A stretch of 64,000 nt of DNA from Rhizobium sp. BK196. GTDB lineage: Bacteria > Pseudomonadota > Alphaproteobacteria > Rhizobiales > Rhizobiaceae. Under the pieces are notes generated by a model, which was not told the DNA's origin, made no database searches, and was given only the letters and a program-made list of their open reading frames with translations. The stretch covers positions 652,018 through 716,017 of the forward strand of contig NZ_JACHZB010000001.1 in NCBI RefSeq assembly GCF_014193255.1, written 5' to 3'. Made by a program: the position numbers and the translations under genes. The stretch's first letter is position 1, and every line of letters begins with the position of its first letter. Shown in pieces: positions 35,137 through 43,732 of the stretch.

Positions 35137-37632
35137 ATGAGCAACAGTTTCGACGATATGCCCTTCTTCGACGAGGAACCGGGCGATGCGCCGCGCAAGC
35201 CGCAACAGCCTGCCGCACCTGCTGCAAGAGCACCCACTGCCGGCGGCGGCATTGCCGCCCGCGCCATGGCGGCTCGTGACGGCGGCCGCCCCGATTATCT
35301 TGGCGGACTCAACCCGGAACAGCGTGAGGCGGTCGAAACGCTGGAAGGCCCGGTCCTGGTGCTCGCCGGCGCCGGAACGGGTAAGACCCGGGTTCTCACC
35401 ACCCGCATCGCCCATATTCTTTCGACCGGCCGCGCCTTTCCTTCGCAGATTCTCGCCGTGACCTTCACCAACAAGGCCGCCCGCGAGATGAAGGAGCGCA
35501 TTGCGCTTCTCGTCGGCGGCGCCGTCGAAGGCATGCCCTGGCTCGGCACCTTCCACTCGATCGGCGTCAAGCTTCTGCGCCGCCATGCCGAGCTCGTCGG
35601 CCTGCGCTCGGATTTCACTATCCTCGACACCGACGATGTGGTCCGCCTCATCAAGCAGCTGATCCAGGCCGAAGGCCTCGACGACAAGCGCTGGCCGGCC
35701 AAACAGTTCGCCGGCATGATCGATACCTGGAAGAACAAGGGCCTCGGCCCTGCCGATATTCCGGAAGGTGACGCGCGCGCCTTCGCCAATGGCCGCGGCC
35801 GCGATCTCTACTTTGCTTACCAGAACCGCCTGTCGACGCTGAACGCCTGCGATTTCGGCGACCTGCTGATGCATCCGATCGCAATCTTCCGCAAGCAGCC
35901 GGATCTGCTTAAGGAATATCACCAGAGGTTCCGCTACATCCTCGTCGACGAATATCAGGACACCAACACCGCCCAATATATGTGGCTGCGGCTCCTCGCC
36001 CAGCGGCCGAAGGGCGAGCCACAGAATGTCTGCTGCGTCGGCGACGACGATCAGTCGATCTATGGCTGGCGCGGCGCCGAAGTGGATAACATCCTCCGTT
36101 TCGAGAAGGATTTCCCAGGCGCCAAAGTCATCAAGCTCGAGCGCAACTACCGCTCGACGGCCCATATCCTCGGCGCTGCCGCCCACCTGATCACCCATAA
36201 TGAAGGCCGCCTCGGCAAGACGCTCTTCACCGATCGCTCCGATCCTGACGATGTCAAGGTGCAGGTGCATGCCTCATGGGATTCCGAGGAAGAGGCGCGC
36301 GCCATCGGTGAGGAAATCGAGCGCCTGCAGCGCGGCGATGCCGACGGCAAGAAGCATCTGCTGAACGACATGGCGATCCTGGTCCGCGCCTCCTTCCAGA
36401 TGCGCGAATTCGAAGACCGGTTCGTCACCCTCGGCCTGAACTACCGCGTCATCGGCGGCCCGCGCTTCTACGAGCGCCTCGAAATCCGCGATGCCATGGC
36501 CTATTTCCGCCTCGTCGCCCAGCCGGCAGACGACCTGGCTTTCGAGCGCATCATCAACACCCCGAAGCGCGGCCTCGGCGATACGACGGTGCGCGCGCTC
36601 CACGATTATGCCCGTGCCCGCGATATCCCGATGCTGGCTGCCGCTGCCGACATGATCGAGACGGACGAGCTGAAACCCAAGGCCCGCAAGGCCCTCTTCG
36701 ACGTGATTCAATCTTTCCGCCGATGGCAGGAACTGCTTGAAAACACACCGCATACGGAGCTTGCCGAACAGATCCTCGAAGAGTCCGGCTATACCGACAT
36801 GTGGAAGAACGACAAGACGGCGGAAGCGCCGGGCCGCCTTGAAAACCTCAAGGAACTCATCCGCTCCATGGAAAGCTTCGAATCCATGCGCGGCTTCCTG
36901 GAGCATGTCTCCCTTGTCATGGATGCCGAGCAGAACGAGGATCTCGACGCCGTCTCCATCATGACGCTGCATTCGGCCAAGGGCCTGGAATTCGACACCG
37001 TTTTCCTGCCCGGCTGGGAGGAAGGCCTCTTCCCGCATCAGCGCTCGCTCGATGAATCCGGCCGCGCCGGCCTCGAGGAAGAACGCCGCCTCGCCTATGT
37101 CGGCATCACCCGCGCCAAGCACCGTTGCCACATCTGGTTCGTCTCCAACCGCCGCATCCACGGCCTCTGGCAATCCACCATCCCCTCACGCTTCCTCGAC
37201 GAACTGCCGGAAACCCATGTGGCAGTGGCCGAGATGGAGCAGAACTACGGTGGCTACGGCCGCGGCGGCGGTTACGGCCAGTCGCGATTCGACAAGACCG
37301 ATCCCTTCGCCAATTCCTACTCCACCCCCGGATGGAAACGCGCCCAGCAGAACAAGACCGACGCTACCCGCGATAACTGGGGCACCCGCTCCGGACACGC
37401 CGTGGAGCGCATCGGCTACGGCGAAAGCGGCCCGCGCGGCCGCACCATAGAGGGCGAACTGGTGGCGAAATCCACCGCGACCGAGCCCTCGCGCTTTGCT
37501 GTCGGCGACCGCGTCTTCCACATCAAATTCGGCAACGGCTCTATATCAGGCATCGAAGGCAACAAGCTGACGATCGACTTCGACCGCGCCGGCCAGAAGC
37601 GGGTGCTCGACGGATTTGTGGAGCGCGTCTGA
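35137..37632 (+). CDS. uvrD: UvrD/PcrA/Rep-type superfamily 1 DNA helicase
   Basis: A 3'-5' helicase that acts in repair and replication restart. The 831-aa protein has a disordered Pro/Ala-rich N-terminus. Motif Q is LNPEQREAV, motif I AGAGTGKTRVLTTRI, motif II LVDEYQDTNTAQ, motif III GDDDQSIYGWRGAE, motif IV KLERNYRS, motif V MTLHSAKGLEFDTVFLPGWEE and motif VI EEERRLAYVGITRAK. The C-terminal tail carries a Gly/Tyr-rich segment and a Tudor-like domain (AVGDRVFHIKFGNGSISG), as in PcrA. The name uvrD follows rhizobial usage; Rep is an alternative. Confidence 0.93.
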   Translation: MSNSFDDMPFFDEEPGDAPRKPQQPAAPAARAPTAGGGIAARAMAARDGGRPDYLGGLNPEQREAVETLEGPVLVLAGAGTGKTRVLTTRIAHILSTGRAFPSQILAVTFTNKAAREMKERIALLVGGAVEGMPWLGTFHSIGVKLLRRHAELVGLRSDFTILDTDDVVRLIKQLIQAEGLDDKRWPAKQFAGMIDTWKNKGLGPADIPEGDARAFANGRGRDLYFAYQNRLSTLNACDFGDLLMHPIAIFRKQPDLLKEYHQRFRYILVDEYQDTNTAQYMWLRLLAQRPKGEPQNVCCVGDDDQSIYGWRGAEVDNILRFEKDFPGAKVIKLERNYRSTAHILGAAAHLITHNEGRLGKTLFTDRSDPDDVKVQVHASWDSEEEARAIGEEIERLQRGDADGKKHLLNDMAILVRASFQMREFEDRFVTLGLNYRVIGGPRFYERLEIRDAMAYFRLVAQPADDLAFERIINTPKRGLGDTTVRALHDYARARDIPMLAAAADMIETDELKPKARKALFDVIQSFRRWQELLENTPHTELAEQILEESGYTDMWKNDKTAEAPGRLENLKELIRSMESFESMRGFLEHVSLVMDAEQNEDLDAVSIMTLHSAKGLEFDTVFLPGWEEGLFPHQRSLDESGRAGLEEERRLAYVGITRAKHRCHIWFVSNRRIHGLWQSTIPSRFLDELPETHVAVAEMEQNYGGYGRGGGYGQSRFDKTDPFANSYSTPGWKRAQQNKTDATRDNWGTRSGHAVERIGYGESGPRGRTIEGELVAKSTATEPSRFAVGDRVFHIKFGNGSISGIEGNKLTIDFDRAGQKRVLDGFVERV

Positions 37633-37793
37633 CCACTCACCTTCCTTGGCGTGTAGTCGGGAATCACACGCGCAGCCGAACGCGCTTCTCCAGATGACAA
37701 AACGCCGCTTTGACCCGACTCGCAAATCAGCCTAGCCCGGTTATTGCCCGCCCATGAAAGGCAGGCTTCACAAGACCTTCAAAGGAGGTTCAA

Positions 37794-38288
37794 GTGACCG
37801 GTATTTCAGCCCTGGGCAGCACGCAGACCCAGTACCAAGCCCCTCTCAATCCTCTCGACAAGAACGGTGACGGCGTCGTCTCGGCGGACGAACTTGCCGC
37901 CGCTTCCAAATCTTCGTCCACCGACGCCTCCTCCGCCGGCGATGACGATTCCTCCGGCTCCGATGTCGTCCAGAAGATCGCAGCCGATATTCTGGCGCTC
38001 ATGCTCTCGCTTCAGAAGACGGACGACGACAGCAAGGCCGGCACCGATGACAATGGTGATGACTCCAAGGGTGCGCTCGCTGCCCTGGATGCGAATGGCG
38101 ACGGCAAGTTGACCACATCGGAACTTCTTTCCGCCGACCCGCAGAAGATTGCCGCCGCCGGCGGTGATGATGAAGACAGCGGCCTGATGGCCAAAGTCCT
38201 GACCGACATGCAGACTGCGCTTCGTGCATACCAGACGACTTACGGCAACTCGCCCGTTGCAAACGGCGAGAGCGATCAGACGGCCTGA
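37794..38288 (+). CDS. EF-hand calcium-binding protein (GTG start)
   Basis: A 164-aa acidic protein with two canonical EF-hand loops: DKNGDGVVSADE near residue 22 and DANGDGKLTTSE near residue 99. Between them lie Ser/Asp-rich linkers and a hydrophobic helix (VVQKIAADILALMLSLQK). No signal peptide is visible. The start is GTG 37794, with a strong AAAGGAGG upstream. Similar small EF-hand proteins occur in several rhizobia, but no function is established. A short hairpin (38295-38316) follows without a T-run. Confidence 0.85.
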   Translation: MTGISALGSTQTQYQAPLNPLDKNGDGVVSADELAAASKSSSTDASSAGDDDSSGSDVVQKIAADILALMLSLQKTDDDSKAGTDDNGDDSKGALAALDANGDGKLTTSELLSADPQKIAAAGGDDEDSGLMAKVLTDMQTALRAYQTTYGNSPVANGESDQTA

Positions 38289-38428
38289 TGCAATGAGGCT
38301 CCGCCGGGGGAGCCTCGCTGATTGGGCAACCTCTGTCGGCGGCATCGTCTCTTCCGCGGCACGCCCCTCATCACAGGGCGCCGACTTTCCCATCGGCCTT
38401 TCGGGGCACGCGGATACCCTGTAAATGA

Positions 38429-38442
38429 CCTGAAGCTTCAGG
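38429..38442. promoter_or_regulatory. Perfect 14-bp palindrome upstream of the acetyltransferase gene
   Basis: CCTGAAGCTTCAGG is its own reverse complement and lies 42 bases before the ATG at 38485. The sequence resembles operator dyads of dimeric regulators. No regulator is adjacent. Confidence 0.45.
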
Positions 38443-38484
38443 CATTCACCTCGGGCTTGACCCTATTTTCCGGCGAGACATCTG

Positions 38485-38994
38485 ATGACGACCATACCGA
38501 CCCTTCACACCGAACGATTAATCCTGCGGGCTCCCGTCATGGCAGACTGGCCGGACTATCATGCGCTGATGATCTCCGACCGCGCCCTCTATATGGGCGG
38601 TCCGCATTCGACCAAAGCTGCTTGGGGCATGTTCTGCCACGATGTCGCGCTCTGGACGCTTGAGGGCCACGGCGCCCTGATGATGGAGGATCGCGCCACA
38701 GGACAATGCCTCGGTCAGGTTGGCATCAATCACGGTCCGCTGTTTCCCGAGAAGGAACTGGGCTGGCTCGTCTATCCGCAAGCCGAGGGCAAAGGTTATG
38801 CCTATGAAGCCGCCGTTGCCTTGCGGGAGTGGGCCTTTGCAGTGCGTGGTCTGAAGACTCTGGTGAGCTATATCGCTCCACCCAATGTGAGATCGATCCG
38901 TCTTGCCGAACGGCTGGGCGCCGTGCCGGATGCAATGGCCGCGCGCCAGGAGGGTGATGAGGACGACCTGGTCTTCAGGCATCCGGCTCCCTAG
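38485..38994 (+). CDS. GNAT N-acetyltransferase (RimJ/RimL-like)
   Basis: A 169-aa acetyltransferase of the RimJ/RimL type: TERLILRAPVMADW at the N-terminus, then the acetyl-CoA strand/loop ELGWLVYPQAEGKGYAYEAAVALREWAF (motif A) and the PPNVRSIRLAERLGAVPD segment. The substrate is unknown; it may acetylate a protein N-terminus, an antibiotic or a small metabolite. It stands alone, transcribed rightward. Confidence 0.88.
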   Translation: MTTIPTLHTERLILRAPVMADWPDYHALMISDRALYMGGPHSTKAAWGMFCHDVALWTLEGHGALMMEDRATGQCLGQVGINHGPLFPEKELGWLVYPQAEGKGYAYEAAVALREWAFAVRGLKTLVSYIAPPNVRSIRLAERLGAVPDAMAARQEGDEDDLVFRHPAP

Positions 38995-39030
38995 CGCATG
39001 CATAAATCCTAATATAAAACGCGAAATACT

Positions 39031-39059
39031 TGCTGCTTTCGCGTATTACGCGAGCAGCA
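39031..39059. repeat. Long palindrome upstream of pncA
   Basis: TGCTGC/GCAGCA (39031-39036, 39054-39059) flank TCGCGTA-T-TACGCGA (39039-39053), with a two-base bulge (TT) on one side. As RNA this could form a hairpin with a 3-base loop. It is either an operator or a weak terminator of the acetyltransferase gene. No T-run follows. Confidence 0.6.
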
Positions 39060-39200
39060 GCAGAAAAATACGTTGATGCAGCCATTTGCCACTCTTGATA
39101 CGAGAAATAGCACTTGCGCCTTGCCCCCCGGAAATCCACTAGTTGATTGTGCTGGCACCGGTCGGCGTTTTGCGGGGCGGTATGCGTAAGGGATAGCTTA

Positions 39201-39827
39201 ATGAAGGCGTTGCTGCTGGTCGATATTCAGAATGGCTTCTGTCCCGGAGGCAACCTGCCGGTTCTGGATGGCCATGCAGTCGTTCCCGTTGCCAACAGCC
39301 TCATCGATAGTGGCAAATACGATCTCATCGTCGCCTCACAGGACTGGCACCCGGCGGACCACGGAAGCTTCGCCTCCTCCCATCCCGGAAAGAACCCTTT
39401 CGAGATAGGCGAGCTCTCCGGCAAACCGCAGATGCTGTGGCCGGACCACTGCGTACAGTATACGCGTGACGCCGAACTCCACCCGGAACTCCATTCGGCC
39501 CAGATCGACCTCATCCAGCAGAAGGGCGAAAACAGGAACGTCGACAGCTATTCCGCCTTCCGCGACAACGATCAGCATGCCCTGACCGGTCTTGCAGATT
39601 TCCTGGTGGAACAGGGCGTCACAGAACTCGATGTCTGCGGGCTGGCAACCGACTATTGTGTAAAATTCTCTGCGCTCGATGCGCTGGAACTGATTCCCGG
39701 CGTCAAGGTTCGCTTTGTCAAAGACGCGAGCCGCGGCATCACGCCCGAAGGTGTCGCTGCGGCCATCGACGAGATGCGCGCGAACGGCATAGACATCGTC
39801 AACAGCACCGATATTCTGGCCGCCTGA
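39201..39827 (+). CDS. pncA: Nicotinamidase/pyrazinamidase PncA
   Basis: Hydrolyses nicotinamide to nicotinate, the first step of NAD salvage. The catalytic triad is visible: Asp in LLVDIQNGF, Lys in the QMLWPDHCV-linked region and Cys in CGLATDYCVKFSA. The metal-binding cluster is DWHPADHGSFAS. The 208-aa product from the ATG at 39201 matches the family; the frame continues upstream to 39147. Its TGA directly abuts the TCA stop of the convergent DUF2164 gene. Confidence 0.95.
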   Translation: MKALLLVDIQNGFCPGGNLPVLDGHAVVPVANSLIDSGKYDLIVASQDWHPADHGSFASSHPGKNPFEIGELSGKPQMLWPDHCVQYTRDAELHPELHSAQIDLIQQKGENRNVDSYSAFRDNDQHALTGLADFLVEQGVTELDVCGLATDYCVKFSALDALELIPGVKVRFVKDASRGITPEGVAAAIDEMRANGIDIVNSTDILAA

Positions 39828-40079
39828 TCAGTTGTTCCTCTCGCCTTCGCGCTCCAGGAGATAGATCTCCTCTCCAAAATCCTCCATCTTCTTAAGGAAG
39901 GCGGCGTGAGCATCTCTGAGCCCGCGATTATAGAAATAGGGTCCGATCTTCTCGGCGAAGAAGTCGAGCAGGAATTCGGCGGGCAGCACTCCGATCGGGT
40001 CGAGTTCGCGGTCAAAATAATGGCGGATGTGCGAAACGATCTCCGCCTTTTCCTCTTTCGTAAATTCGATCTTTTTCAT
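39828..40079 (-). CDS. DUF2164 family protein
   Basis: An 83-residue protein beginning MKKIEFTKEEKAEIVSHIRHYF, with the typical DUF2164 core LPAEFLLDFFAEKIGPYFYNRGLRDA. The ribosome site GAGGAGAC lies upstream of 40079. The function is unknown. It is convergent with pncA with no spacer between the stop codons, and its start faces azlC across about 130 bases. Confidence 0.85.
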   Translation of the reverse strand: MKKIEFTKEEKAEIVSHIRHYFDRELDPIGVLPAEFLLDFFAEKIGPYFYNRGLRDAHAAFLKKMEDFGEEIYLLEREGERNN

Positions 40080-40211
40080 TGTCTCCTCGCCTCGCCGGTA
40101 GCGCAAACCGGTAACGCTTCAGCAAAATCGATTGGTGAATCAAGGAAATTCAATTGCCGTAGCATGTGAGACACCATAGAGGGAAATTTCAATTCCAACA
40201 GGACCAATCCC

Positions 40212-40943
40212 ATGAAACGCGCCGACTTTGTCGAAGGTTTGCGGGGCGGATTCGCCGTGGCACTCGCTTCTGCTCCCTTCGGAGCGCTGTTCGGCGCCCT
40301 TGCCGCCGAGCAGGGCATGTCGCTCTCCGAACTCACCTTCATGAGCGCCACCGTCTATGCGGGCGCCAGCCAGATGGTCGGCATCGAACTCTTCGGCCAT
40401 AATGTCCAGGCTTGGGTGATCGTGCTGTCGATCCTTGCCGTCAACTTCCGCCACGTGCTCTATTCGGCAGCGATCGCTCGCTATATCGGGCATTTCACTC
40501 CGCTGCAGAAGTTCTTCACCTTCTTCCTGCTGGTCGATCCCCAATTTGCCGAAACCGTCAAGCGTGGCGAAGCAGGGCAGCCGGTTACCTTCACATGGTA
40601 TCTCGGCTTCGGCATCGTCATCTATATCCCCTGGATCCTCGTCAGCCTCCTCGGCGGCATGGCCGGCTCCTTCATCGGTGATCCCAAAACGCTCGGCCTC
40701 GATATCCTGCTGCCGGCTTATTTCCTCGCCATCGTCCTCGGCTTCCGCAAGCGTGACAATTTTCTGGCCGTGGCACTGACGAGCGCTGTCGCCTCCGTCA
40801 TCGCCTATCATTTCGTGGGCTCCCCCTGGCATGTGAGCCTGGGTGCTGCGGCCGGCATCCTGCTCGCTGCTCTGATGCCCTTGCCCGCTGAGGAGCCGGA
40901 TCTCGAAGCCGACGCCCTCAACACCGAAAACCACGAGGTCTGA
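40212..40943 (+). CDS. azlC: AzlC, branched-chain amino acid exporter large subunit
   Basis: A 243-aa inner-membrane protein forming with AzlD an exporter of branched-chain amino acids (the BrnFE/AzlCD type). The family signature is GLRGGFAVALASAPFGALFGALA at the N-terminus and SATVYAGASQMVGIELFG near residue 50. About six to seven hydrophobic helices are seen. It is followed one base later by azlD, so the two are co-translated. Confidence 0.93.
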   Translation: MKRADFVEGLRGGFAVALASAPFGALFGALAAEQGMSLSELTFMSATVYAGASQMVGIELFGHNVQAWVIVLSILAVNFRHVLYSAAIARYIGHFTPLQKFFTFFLLVDPQFAETVKRGEAGQPVTFTWYLGFGIVIYIPWILVSLLGGMAGSFIGDPKTLGLDILLPAYFLAIVLGFRKRDNFLAVALTSAVASVIAYHFVGSPWHVSLGAAAGILLAALMPLPAEEPDLEADALNTENHEV

Positions 40944-40944
40944 G

Positions 40945-41253
40945 ATGGAATTCGATCTCCACATGGCTCTCGTGATCCTGGCTGCCGCAGCGGCGACCTT
41001 CGCGACCCGCATCGGCGGCTACATCATGATCACCCGCATGAAGCGCATCCCGCCGCGCATGGAAGCGGCCTTGAATGCCGTGCCGGCAGCCGTGCTGACG
41101 ACGCTCGTCGCCCCCGCCTTCTTCATGGGCGGTTGGGATTCGAAACTGGCGCTCGCGGTCGCCCTCGTCATCGGCCTGCGCTTCTCACACACTTGGATGC
41201 TGGTGGCCGCCTGGATCATCGTGATGATCTGGCGGCACACGATTGGTCTCTAA
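40945..41253 (+). CDS. azlD: AzlD, branched-chain amino acid exporter small subunit
   Basis: A 102-aa protein with three hydrophobic helices, including ALVILAAAAATFATRIGGYIM and VPAAVLTTLVAPAFFMGGW. It starts right after azlC, with GAGGTC near the junction serving as a ribosome site. AzlD is needed with AzlC for export. The pair is likely a two-gene operon. Confidence 0.92.
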   Translation: MEFDLHMALVILAAAAATFATRIGGYIMITRMKRIPPRMEAALNAVPAAVLTTLVAPAFFMGGWDSKLALAVALVIGLRFSHTWMLVAAWIIVMIWRHTIGL

Positions 41254-41276
41254 ACCGAAGGCCGATATCCGGCCGC

Positions 41277-43112
41277 TCAGTATTCCAACGGCAGAGTCGC
41301 ATTCTCCAGCCATGCCTTGACGTCACGGTCATGAATCAGCGGCATCAGCGCCTCGCGCGTTTGGCGGTGGTATTCGTTGAACCAGTGCAGCTCGTCATGC
41401 GTCAGCAGTTCAGGAATGACGATGTTGCGATCGATCGGGCAGAAGGTCAGCGTCTCGAAGCCGAGCATCGGCATGTCGCCGCCATCGATAACTTCCGCCT
41501 CCCGCACATAGATCAGGTTCTCGATGCGGATGCCGAAATGGCCCGGCCGATAGTAGCCCGGCTCGTTGGAGAGGATCATGCCCGGCAGCAGTTCCTGCGT
41601 CGAAAGCCGCGAGATGCGCTGCGGCCCTTCGTGAACAGAGAGATAGGAGCCGACGCCATGGCCCGTGCCATGCGCGAAATCAGCCCCTGCCCGCCATAGC
41701 GCGATACGCGCCAGCGGATCGAGGTCGCAGCCGCGCGTACCCTTCGGGAAACGCGCCGTGCTGATCTGGATCATGCCTTTCAGCACCAGCGTGAAGAAGC
41801 GTTTGTGTTCCTCGGAAACAATGCCGATACCGACCGTACGAGTGATATCGGTCGTGCCGTTGATATACTGCGCGCCGGAATCGATCAGGAAGAGTTCTCC
41901 CGGCTGGATATGCCGGTCGGTCGCCGTCGTCACCCGGTAATGCATGATGGCCGCATGTTCGCCGGCACCCGAAATCGTATCGAAGGAGATATCCTTCAGC
42001 GGGTTCTGCATGCTCTCGCCCATTTTCGCGCGAGCCGCCTCCAGCCGTTCGGCCGCGCCGATCTCGGTTATCGTCCCCGGCTTGCTTTGCGACAGCCAGT
42101 AAAGGAACTCTACCATGGCCGCACCATCCTGCAGGTGGGCTGCCGCCGAACCATTGATTTCAGTAGTGTTCTTCACCGCCCGCGGCAGCTTTGCCGGATC
42201 GGCGCCCTCGACCACTTCGCCGCCCGCCTTGCGGATGATCTCGGCAAGCGCATAGGACGCGATATCGGGATCGATGAGGATACGTCCGCCATCCTTGGCG
42301 ACTGCAGCTAGCTTCTCATCGAGCAGCGAGGGCGCAAGCTGGACGGCGATCTGCGCGAGATAGGCTTCCGGCTCGATGCCGGTCTTGCGCTTGTCGAGGA
42401 AGATCTCCGCCTTGCCGTCGGCATGAATGATGGCGCGCGCCAGCGGATGTGGTGTATGCGGCACGTCGGCGCCGCGGATATTGAAGATCCAGGCGATGGA
42501 AGACGGGTCGGCGATCAACACCGCCTTGAGGTTCTTCTTACCGAGATCGGCTGCAATAGTCGCGATCTTGTCTTTGGCGAGGATACCCGCCTGGGCCACG
42601 TTCTGTATGGTGACCGCCCCAAGCGGTTCGGCCGGCCGGTCGGCCCACAGCTTGTCGAGCGGATTACGCGGCAGGAAAACAAGCGCGCCGCTGATCTCCG
42701 ACAGCGCCTTTTCGAGCTTGCGAACGTCCGCACCCGAATGCAGCCACGGATCGATACCGAGCTTCAACCCTTTCTTGCCATGCGCCGGCAGCCAGACATG
42801 CGGCGGCTCGTTGACGAGATCACCGCCCGTGAAGACCGAGCCGTCCACCTGTTCAGCTAGCTGAGTGACATAGCGGCCATCGACATAGACGATCGCTTCC
42901 GTCCGGGTGATCAGCGCAATACCCGCCGAACCGGTGAAACCAGTCAGCCAGGAGAGCCGCTCTGCGCAGGCCGGCACATATTCGCCGTTGAACTCATCGG
43001 CGCGTGGCACGAGGAAAGCGTCGATGCCAAGCGCATCGAAACTGGCGCGCAGTGCGGAAACCCGTTCCCTGCCGAACTGCGGCGTGGAGGTGACTTCGAA
43101 AGACTGGAACAT
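41277..43112 (-). CDS. pepP: Xaa-Pro aminopeptidase (M24B, aminopeptidase P)
   Basis: A 611-aa metallopeptidase that removes N-terminal residues before proline. Metal ligands are visible: two Asp in LIDSGAQYINGTTDITRTVGIG, His in HGTGHGVGSYLSVHEGP, Glu in NEPGYYRPG and Glu in IRIENLIYV. The first 300 residues form the two creatinase-type N-terminal domains. The start MFQSFEVTSTPQFGRERV at 43112 is chosen; the frame upstream to 43163 is not conserved in character. It is transcribed convergently with azlCD. Confidence 0.93.
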   Translation of the reverse strand: MFQSFEVTSTPQFGRERVSALRASFDALGIDAFLVPRADEFNGEYVPACAERLSWLTGFTGSAGIALITRTEAIVYVDGRYVTQLAEQVDGSVFTGGDLVNEPPHVWLPAHGKKGLKLGIDPWLHSGADVRKLEKALSEISGALVFLPRNPLDKLWADRPAEPLGAVTIQNVAQAGILAKDKIATIAADLGKKNLKAVLIADPSSIAWIFNIRGADVPHTPHPLARAIIHADGKAEIFLDKRKTGIEPEAYLAQIAVQLAPSLLDEKLAAVAKDGGRILIDPDIASYALAEIIRKAGGEVVEGADPAKLPRAVKNTTEINGSAAAHLQDGAAMVEFLYWLSQSKPGTITEIGAAERLEAARAKMGESMQNPLKDISFDTISGAGEHAAIMHYRVTTATDRHIQPGELFLIDSGAQYINGTTDITRTVGIGIVSEEHKRFFTLVLKGMIQISTARFPKGTRGCDLDPLARIALWRAGADFAHGTGHGVGSYLSVHEGPQRISRLSTQELLPGMILSNEPGYYRPGHFGIRIENLIYVREAEVIDGGDMPMLGFETLTFCPIDRNIVIPELLTHDELHWFNEYHRQTREALMPLIHDRDVKAWLENATLPLEY

Positions 43113-43389
43113 GCTGAAAACCCAAATGAATGAAACGAATCCGGTTAATTGGATAGCCGCCATGTTAGCGAATTTTCAATCATTGGGGAGAAAAAGCGAC
43201 GCGAAGCGGCCGGAAAGGCCGGCCGCCCAATAATTTGGCAGAAATGTGTCTCGCTGTGGGAAACTGGCACGCTTCATGCATTGCACGCATGGCTGCAATG
43301 AAACAAACCCTCTGCCACCGCATGTCGGAATAGCTATATACGGCACATCGAACGGTTCACGACGAACCACCAACAAAGGATTTTTTGAA

Positions 43390-43563
43390 ATGACCGCCTC
43401 GCTCTCGCGCTTCGCTTACAGCAGCCCGGTACAGGCTGGCGAACGCCAGACTGTGCGTCATATCATCGGCGCCCGCCGCCCGCAGCACGAGGATAGCCTC
43501 AAGATGCTTGCAGCAGGCCAGCGTTCCACGCGCCACAGGGGCGCATCGAGCTACGCATTCTGA
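43390..43563 (+). CDS. Small hypothetical protein (57 aa) heading a structured transcript
   Basis: The ATG at 43390 has AAAGGA upstream. The protein MTASLSRFAYSSPVQAGERQ... is basic, lacks membrane segments and cysteines, and matches no family I recognise. A CTATAT box at 43333-43338 gives a plausible -10. The 3' region holds four hairpins ending in a terminator, so the ORF and RNA may be one transcript of about 370 bases. I treat the ORF as probable but not certain. Confidence 0.55.
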   Translation: MTASLSRFAYSSPVQAGERQTVRHIIGARRPQHEDSLKMLAAGQRSTRHRGASSYAF

Positions 43564-43570
43564 GCTTAAA

Positions 43571-43713
43571 GCCTTTCCGATCCTCCTCCCTCCACCGGAC
43601 AGGCCTATCGGAATGCAGTAGTGCCCGCTTGAGCATCCTCCTCCTTCGAGCTCGCGGGCAAGACCGGATTTAAATGCCGGTCCAAGGCGGTGCCACTGGC
43701 ACCGCCTTTTTCT
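43571..43713 (+). ncRNA. Structured 3' region with two anti-Shine-Dalgarno loops and terminator (candidate sRNA)
   Basis: Four consecutive hairpins are visible. H1: TTCCGAT (43575-43581) with ATCGGAA (43607-43613); its loop holds CCTCCTCCC (43582-43590). H2: TGCCCGC (43622-43628) with GCGGGCA (43654-43660), extended by GAGC/GCTC; its loop holds CCTCCTCC (43637-43644). H3: GACCGG (43662-43667) with CCGGTC (43677-43682). H4: AAGGCGGTGCC with GGCACCGCCTT (43684-43708) plus T-run, a strong intrinsic terminator. Two loops with an anti-SD sequence recall alphaproteobacterial sRNAs of the NfeR1 (alpha-r14) and CcsR kind. Confidence 0.7.
43684..43713 (+). terminator. Intrinsic terminator of the small ORF/sRNA transcript
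   Basis: An 11-base-pair stem (43684-43694 with 43698-43708) around ACT, followed by TTTCTT. It is the last of the four hairpins at 43571-43713. Confidence 0.92.
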
Positions 43714-43732
43714 TGTTCGGAATTCCCTGAGA

